Shown: one piece after another, positions 57,290 through 64,000 of the stretch
How positions within the stretch are numbered: the first letter of the stretch is position 1
Layout: the number at the start of each line of letters is the position of its first letter
NCBI GenBank assembly: GCA_022393335.1
Contig: JAJEKB010021353.1
Coordinates: 1,989,768 to 2,053,767 of the forward strand
DNA length: 64,000 nucleotides
Direction: 5' to 3'
Source: Macrotrachela quadricornifera
Lineage: Eukaryota > Rotifera > Eurotatoria > Philodinida > Philodinidae
Program-made: the position numbers and the translations under genes
Notes under the pieces: generated by a model
What the model was told of the DNA's origin: nothing
The model's database searches: none
What the model saw: the letters and a program-made list of their open reading frames with translations, nothing else

Positions 57290-57770
57290 ATAAAAAAATA
57301 TTCATTTTTATTTAGATCAATGGAAATATCAATTACAGTAAGTAATTTTATTTATAACAAAAAATATTTATTTATTTAGATCAATGGCAATCTCAATCAC
57401 AGTAAGTAATAATATTTATTTTAAAAAAAATTATTTAGATCAATAGCAATATCAATCACAGTAAGTAATAATATTTATAAAAAAAAAAATATTTACATCA
57501 ATAACAATCTCAATCACAGTAAGTAATAATATTTATTTAAAATAAATTATTTAGATCAATAGCAATATCAATCACAGTAAGTAATTATACTTATAAAATA
57601 AATATTTTATTTCTATTCAGGCCAACGATAATACCAATATAAATAGGTAAGTTTTATTTATAAAATAAATATTTCGTCTTTATTTAGACCAACACTAATA
57701 TCAACATAAGTTGGTAAGTTTTATTTATAAAGTAATCATGCCTTTTATTTAAATTCAAGCATTAGCACCA
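57290..57770 (+). repeat. Tandem array of splice-site-flanked short units
   Basis: Seven consecutive units of about 55-65 bp each consist of an acceptor-like end (ttatttag or ttctattcag), a conserved 22-26-nt segment (atcaatagcaatatcaatc, later accaacactaatatcaac) and a consensus donor (gtaagt) followed by an A/T-rich spacer. The fourth has tttac instead of tttag. Either a minisatellite that happens to carry splice signals, or a series of duplicated micro-exons. Confidence 0.8.
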
Positions 57771-58060
57771 GTAGATATTGTCGAAACTGGAATTTCAACA
57801 AATGCGTTATAGTATTAAAACCGAGAGAAATTGAAAATAAAATCATCAAAGATCGCCAGTGTTGGCGATTAAATCTCGATTTTTCAAAAAAAATCGGCAA
57901 AACTCGCCAATTTTAGCGATTAATCGCCGATTTTTACGCGATTTTGATGACATGAGTATCATTTTGCGAATGGCACTAAATATACGGGTGATAGAATCGA
58001 GGATAAAATAACGGGCGAAACTGTTTTTACTGCTCTGACAGCGGCAGATACAAAGTGAAC

Positions 58061-58958
58061 TGTCCAATTAAAAACCAAATTGATTTTTTTCCGAGATAAA
58101 ACACAAGTGACTAGTGTTAGGTTGTGCTTTATCAAAGTCAGTCTGTTTGTTGTATAGATAAGATCTACAAGTCACTTGTTGAAGCACGAATAATAAATGA
58201 AGAAAATGAACGGAGATAGTTTCTTTACCTAGGGACGGGACATGCATAATTACCATAATAAACGATATCGTCGTTTTACTGAATTTTGTCAACTAGTAAG
58301 TAGCAGTGTAATTATTTATCTTAAAAGATAAATTGTAATATTTATAAATTGTCTGAAAGTCATTTGTATGTATTGCAATTATTGGTATTAGAATTGTTGC
58401 AATGTTTATTGTAATCGTGAATTTATTACAATATAACTTCGGTATTTATGCACTTCGCGGAAAGTCAAAATCATCGAAATTCGATCATATATCTTTCGTC
58501 GATATGTGCTTTTGTGGATGAAACTTTCGAGAATCTATCATTTCGAAGATGACATCATCGAACGAAGGCATATCAATAGTATCCACTTTCGAGCATCTAC
58601 ATTCCGATAATCAAAGCAATAACTACATTCTCGAATAATAGCTGCAATCTTAAGCGTGAGGGTGATGTAAGGAGTGAGGGTGGGGGTAAGGGTGAGACTA
58701 GTTACAATAATATATAGATTTCATTTCAGCTACACTATACAACACAATTTCATGTTATTCTTTAATTAAATATTTATAAATAAACATCAATGATGATATT
58801 TGTTTATGAGAGATTAAATTTGAAAGTGTTCTGAATCGTAAGAATGTTTTATTTCACAGAACTAATCCAATTTCTTACCATATAAGACTCTTTGAAAATG
58901 TCTCTAGGCGAATTGTCGATAATATTATTCGAATTACTCTTTCGTTCAACATATTAAT
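58061..58958. other. Intergenic, no gene seen
   Basis: AT-rich except for a G-rich run near 58658-58700 (gtgagggtgggggtaagggtgag). No gene recognised. Confidence 0.45.
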
Positions 58959-60610
58959 ATACATATGTGAGTTTATTTTTATAACAAGCCGGATATGAAA
59001 ATCAAGTATAAATCTATACCATGGAGCATGATCAAAAAAAACCTACACAAAAGACATTGATTCGTTCATAACCATCTAATGAAGCTCTTTAGTAAGGTCG
59101 AAATGTGTCGACGTTTTCTCTGACTCACCCTTCAATGAAAAGTATATTGTTAAACCGTCCTTTACAGATGTTTATGTGATCTATTATCTCGAAACAACTG
59201 TTCTTGGAAAGTAAAGCATAGTTTACTTCTAAAACTATCGACTTTTCTATTTTAAAAAAAAGATCATTAATTAATTGGGCTTTTATTCCTTTAATTTTAG
59301 ATGAATCTCTATACACAAATCATAAAGATTCATTTTCCATCTGTTGAACTTCATAGCTGAAATGAAATCTATAGATGATAATAACTATTCTCACTCTCAA
59401 TTTTAATGATCTCACCCATTTTAAAAATAAATCATTCTTTGTTTTCAAATAAAGTAGTAGAATATGTGATGTTTAGCTTTCCCAATGGTAGTCGCCATAG
59501 AGCTTCGTCTAATGTCTGAATAAACATTAAAAGCATAAGCTAATCAAACACTAAAATACATATACAATTTTAAAAAAGATATATGTTTTTTTTTCTTGTT
59601 AACATTATCGATGTGAATTTCCACATAATATATTTACACAATATAAATCTGAGAAAAAATCTCTTTTAATTAAAAGAAAACAAAACGACTCTTTTAAATA
59701 ATACGTTTTTTTTAACTTTCACTTTATTGATGTGCTTTTAATAAAGTTGATGATTTTTGTTTTTTTCCAATAAAATATAATTATCATTATTGTTCTCATC
59801 AAGTGTGATTATTAGTTACAACAGTGAGTTACTAAAAATCTCTTGTTCTCTTATATAGAAAAGATTTCTAGACGTAAGTATGAAGTTTGTTAGTATTAAT
59901 TTATTTTAAAATACTTTTTCCACAATGATAAGTGTTACTTCAGTAAATAAATGATTGATCTAACATAAAATCAGATCATATATGGATACACCCATGTAGT
60001 AGTCCCTATATGTTGACAAAGCTTTAGAACATCATCGTGCATAATCCCCTAATCACTACGAATATGTTAAATAATATTCGAGACTTTTTTTAATTGCTTT
60101 CAGACCGTAACAATACTGAGATGAGAAGATATGAGCCGATTAGTAAAGAAAATCTGGATAAATTAAGGAACTTAGACGTAGCATCTTTCATCAGAGTATG
60201 ACAGATTTTTTTTTGATGATTTACAATTAACTGCTTACTATTTTAGGCTGAGAAAAAGTGAAAGAAAACAAAAAATATTCTCATCTGAGTACGGCTTTCA
60301 GTGTGTTTTCCTTTGATTTTATGTTGTTTATGTAAATTTCCGAATTAGTGATAATCTTTTCTTAAATGAGCTGAATTAAAGCATTCAGTTCCGGTAAAGT
60401 AGCCTCCAAGAGTTTGATGCTATTTAAGTCCTGATCGAGAGGAAAAGCTTTTCGAAAACTATTTAAAACTAACTTGAAACTACAGCAATTGATTAAACAT
60501 TCCATTGATGGATTTAGTAGTAGATAAAATTTCGAATTTTTCCACGAGTCAAAGAACGAAAATTCAAATGATCAATATACAAATAATATGTGATTATACG
60601 TTGTACTATA
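58959..60610. repeat. 1.6-kb dispersed repeat, copy 2
   Basis: Direct-orientation homologue of 50766-52398. It has a small extra segment near the right end (gaaaattcaaatgatcaatat), so the last 50 bp differ in length. See copy 1 for content. Confidence 0.88.
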
Positions 60611-60951
60611 TTAAGTTTTAACAGTTTTTATTGTATGACGGGCCAGTATGTCATAGAAAAACTTAAGGAATATACAACAAAAAAGGACATGATTTGATGT
60701 TAGTCAGACTGATATTAATGTAATTGTTGTTGCTTTTATTATTCACTTATTTGAAATCTGAACAAAGAAAAAAGAATAGTTTATTTGTGCACCTGCTCTA
60801 TTAAGAATACAGAAAAAGAACAGTTTTTCTAAGATTAATTAAATATGTCTTTAGAAGTTCTATAGTGTGATCTCCACCAAAAACGAGAGATTACATAGAG
60901 TGCATTTTCGTCTCCAATTTTAGTCTAATTTCACTTTGTCAATAGATAGAA
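60611..60951. other. Upstream region of the receptor-like gene
   Basis: AT-rich leader, presumably promoter and 5' UTR. No firm TATA box assigned. Confidence 0.35.
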
Positions 60952-63836
60952 ATGTTTATACCACTCCAATTATTTGCATGGTTTGCACTTATCACCTGCC
61001 TTACTGCTCAATTTTCACCTGATAGGTCTGATTATAATGCCTATGGATCGAGAATAGCGGCTAATAATTTTATGATTGTTCAAGCTGATAATCAATATTC
61101 CGCATTTTACATTCAATTTGGAAATTATACTGATAATTTAACGCCAAGGAATGGTCCTTTATGTTCCTTTCGCTATCCTAGCTTTTCACATCTCGGTTAT
61201 CCAGCTACCTCCTTCTATATTTACGCTGTTGCAGTCGGTAAAAGTCCATCAGCAACGTCAGACATTTTCTTTGTTGGTGGAATGACTGGTTCAAATAACG
61301 GTACTAGAGGATCAAATCCCACATTTTTTTGTGTTCTCAATCTCAATGACTCACGTAGTGCGACCCGTTGTGGTGATATCTTTCCTGTTTGGACCCTATC
61401 GTTTGTCTCGAATGATCATCTTGAGCGCTTAGTTCTTATAATTAACCCTCTCGGTACATTTGCTTACGGTTTTTCCGATAACTTAATGTTTTCTTACATC
61501 GCATCTACAGAAAGTTTCACTATTCATCCGGAGAACTCACTATCTCCTTCAACACTATTTATACCAGTTGCGGCCGATTCTGATGGCAATCATGGTATTG
61601 TTGCTGGTCTTCTTTATAAGAATAAAACTGCACGTATGTCAATAAAGTTGATAAATATAAACACTTATTTTTATATTCATATTCTCTTTCTGTTTGTCTA
61701 GGTGCAACAATATATATGGCAGCTGTTTTTCTCTTTAATATCGATGCATCAACAGAGATTGCCACACAGATTGGTAACTGGACTTATCCATCAGATATTT
61801 CAACATGGCAGGCTGACTTAACATTTTCAGGTGCTGAGAAATATAACGACAAATATGATATGTCTGTTAGTATAAATCCAGCAGCAAATCAAGTTCTGGT
61901 TGGTATTCAGGCGATGAATTCGGTATTTTTTTTCAGTTATACAAACAGTACATTGACATTCGTTAGTTCGGTAAGCCCAGGTCAAGGAAATGGTTTTGGT
62001 AAAGATGTTGCTTGGCTTCGTGACTCAGAAAACAGTATTGCAATTCTTGATAGTACTCTTTCAAAAACTTCTGTTTCGAGCTCTTCAAGAATCTATATCT
62101 ATGATAGTCCATTAACAAATACCTCAACATCTGTCTCTGCCTTTCCAAACATTCAACAACTGCTCTATAGTTCCATGTCATCTGTCTTTATCAATATAGT
62201 TACAACTCCAGATCACTTAGTTTTTCTTGAAGATCAAGGCAATTTCTTTATCATTCTCTCAGCTCCTGCTGGTTATTATTCGATTACTACGGGACCAGAT
62301 GATCCATCGTTTATTGCATTTTCATTCCAGTCACGGTGTATTCCAGGTACATATAAGAACGAAAGCGGTATTCATCCATGTCGACCCTGTCCAACAGGAA
62401 CGAAAAATGACGGAACTAACGCAACAACAGCAACAACCTGTGTTGATTGTGCAATGAATGCATTCTGCCCACTTGGCTCAATTACTGATTCAATCTCAAA
62501 TGATGAAATGAGTAATGTTATTCAAGCACTTGCCTATCCCGAATCTCCCGATATAACTGGACTTGATGATATTCTGTTTTTAACATTATTTTCAATTGGT
62601 TCAACTGGACGATGTATTGCTCTTTCGCCAATGTTTTGGACATTGATCATTGCTGCTATTGTTATTATCATTACAACTGTAATGATTATAATTAGATATT
62701 GTTGTAAAGATCGAAAAGCAAAAATTGGTTATAAAATATTTCGACAAGTATTTCTGCGAACTGATTTAATTCGTGAAGGAGATATGTGGCCTGGTGGTCT
62801 TGCAACATTGTGTGTTCTAGTACTTTGTACCGCTTGTTGTGTATTTAGTGCCAAATATCACGCTTCATATCCAATTGAAACAGTTGGTCCTTCAACATAC
62901 ACTTGTGATACAAGTTTACGTAATGCACAATTTTCGACATCTGTACGACCTTTATCGATACCGGTTTCAGATGATCTAAAAGAAATGATTGATTTATTAA
63001 ATGATCAAGTGACTAATCTCGATGTGTCTTTTGTTAATACAAATAACAGTTGCTCATTATCAAACATAGCTACATTGGACTATCAATTAGGTTCAACATG
63101 GGATAAAGTTATACCCACTCCTACATGTACTGTATCGAATTACACAGTTACTTATAGTGCTGTTTTGCCTTTTAGAGAAATTACACTTCAATATACTTTA
63201 CCATATACAAGTATCATTGGTGGAATTCGTATTGGTTTGAATGCTCCAGGTAAAAACAAATCATCTACTATAATGCTTCAAGATTTAGGTTTTTCACAAA
63301 CATTTAATAGAAGTGAACGTATATTAGGACAAAATCCTGATGTTTCTCTTCAACTGACGAAAGTAATTAATAAAACAAGTCCACTTACATCTGGTGATAA
63401 TAATGTCTTTAGTGGCATTTGGATAGGTTCATTTGTTGTGAATTATTATCAGGCATTCATAACGGATAATAAATATTTGAATACACTATCTCAGACATCC
63501 ACAATTTTGACGTTAGAAATCATTGAAACACCCTATTTTGTATTAAATGAACAAAGTCCAATTGCAAGATTACCAGAAATAATTTATCATGATTTTCTTT
63601 TCATAACAATGATTATTGGAATGTTTGTGCTTATATTTATTATTATTGAAGTTATGATTTTACCATGTGTAAAGTTTCTAATTCGTAAATGTGGACCCAA
63701 GAAGGATGAGAAATATCAGAAAGATGATAGCCGTCGATCAAGTACCAATGATGATCATTCACAAAGTTCAAGTTCAAGTTCATACTCAACAGCAGTGGGC
63801 AAGTTTTTGATCGGTGAGAAAAATGCTCATTTCTAG
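60952..63836 (+). CDS. Receptor-like three-pass membrane protein with Cys-rich (ephrin-receptor-type) module
   Basis: Two exons, 60952-61633 and 61702-63836, are joined by a 68-nt GT-AG intron in phase 1. The frame closes exactly to 938 residues. It opens with a signal peptide (MFIPLQLFAWFALITCLTA). A roughly 420-residue N-glycosylated ectodomain with propeller-like segments follows. Next is a Cys-rich module at about 440-490 (CIPGTY, CRPCPTGT, TTCVDCAMNAFCPLGS) resembling the GCC2/GCC3 or ephrin-receptor-like repeat. Membrane segments lie near 538-562, 591-613 and 858-887. The tail is cytoplasmic and Ser-rich. The segment between the last two membrane spans (about 245 residues) is a second ectodomain. 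No kinase or other enzyme domain is present. Function unknown; a surface sensor or adhesion role is inference. A possible AATAAA lies at 63954. Confidence 0.88.
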
Positions 63837-64000
63837 CGGGAAAATGCCGTCCGAGTCAAAAATGCTTTTTTCTTTCTTTTCTGTTTATACATTAGTATGG
63901 AAGACAGATATATGTATATATCGAGGTATAGTTTACACACAATCACAACATAAAATAAAACGCATGCGATAGTCATTTCTTTAATCGGTGGTGTGCATGT

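Larger units (their letters stand above)
57105..57956. mobile_element. TA-flanked composite insertion in the MORN gene
   Basis: TA lies on each side (57103-57104 and 57957-57958). The ends cccatgtcatcgaaatcg and, reversed, ctcatgtcatcaaaatcg are inverted repeats. Removing the insert and one TA rejoins the MORN frame exactly (GTY to HFANG). The left 160 bp is a full palindrome of its own, the middle is a tandem array of intron-like units, and the right 110 bp is a related gcgattaatcgcc-rich end. Confidence 0.85.
56281..58060 (+). pseudogene. MORN-repeat protein gene, disrupted
   Basis: One frame from 56281 encodes about twelve MORN-type repeats (patterns YxGxFKxxxxxGxGxYxxxNGxxYxGDW). It contains three in-frame stops (TGA at 56491, TAG at 56551, TAG at 56971) but no frameshift up to 57104. 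There an 852-bp insertion splits a codon; the frame resumes at 57957 with HFANGTKYTGD and ends at a TGA near 58057. MORN repeats usually form membrane- or cytoskeleton-binding beta-hairpin arrays (radial-spoke, junctophilin and lipid-kinase relatives). The start lies upstream of 56281 or is lost. Nonsense mutations plus an insertion make it a pseudogene. Confidence 0.85.

Noticed and set aside
58650..58705. G-rich run as telomeric repeat
   Set aside because: Only a short irregular gtgaggg/gggtaag patch without a regular telomere unit; embedded between unique sequences.
50766..60610. LTR retrotransposon with 1.6-kb LTRs
   Set aside because: The interval holds no gag, protease, reverse transcriptase or integrase; edges lack TG..CA and a primer-binding site, and the interior is piggyBac, MITE and MORN sequence.
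1..64000. tRNA or rRNA genes
   Set aside because: No cloverleaf-type or rRNA-like conserved sequence was recognised on reading; a covariance-model scan could not be run.

Overview
The window looks like a fragment of a bdelloid rotifer nuclear genome. The support is: an AT-rich eukaryotic background; short spliced introns (about 50-70 nt, plus a few longer ones); an ADP-ribosyltransferase fused to TPR repeats; NHL-propeller and F-box families of the kind expanded in bdelloids; and a dense mix of decayed DNA transposons and foldback elements with no recognisable LTR element. The species assignment is inference from gene content and memory of families; no search was run.

Layout. 1-8.8 kb: a palindrome around an assembly gap, a 128-bp tandem repeat, a dead piggyBac copy, an intact minus-strand proline iminopeptidase (6162-7157) and a piggyBac-derived MITE. 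8.9-18.5 kb: an F-box pseudogene split by two in-frame TGA codons, a four-exon dienelactone-hydrolase-family gene (14698-15680), a dead mariner-like transposase and a small acidic ORF. 20.5-22.6 kb: an intact ADP-ribosyltransferase/TPR protein. 23-25.7 kb: foldback elements, one carrying a 51-bp tandem array. 26.5-34 kb: a hAT element with a perfect 8-bp target duplication, an intact F-box protein (28743-30536), and a 2.8-kb transposon with about 265-bp inverted ends holding a dead DDE transposase and a nested MITE. 36-44.8 kb: mostly repeats, including three copies (with 49.5 kb) of an element built on a degenerate 33-bp unit, a second hAT with target duplication and GC-rich arrays, and several palindromic elements. 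44.9-49 kb: a membrane-protein gene (44878-46151) and a five-exon secreted NHL-propeller gene (46864-48963). 49.5-60.6 kb: more repeats, two piggyBac relics, three TA-flanked elements, a MORN-repeat pseudogene and two direct copies of a 1.6-kb repeat. 60.9-63.8 kb: a two-exon receptor-like membrane protein.

The intact genes do not form an obvious pathway; they are single accessory genes (peptidase, hydrolase, ADP-ribosylation, F-box, secreted propeller, membrane receptors-like) among transposon debris. That combination resembles the TE-rich, often telomere-proximal compartments known in bdelloids. The most notable structural signals are the 852-bp insertion in the MORN gene, whose removal with one TA restores the reading frame and which carries a tandem array of splice-site-flanked 22-26-nt units; the foldback elements with codon-periodic internal repeats; and an 8-nt micro-exon in the NHL gene.
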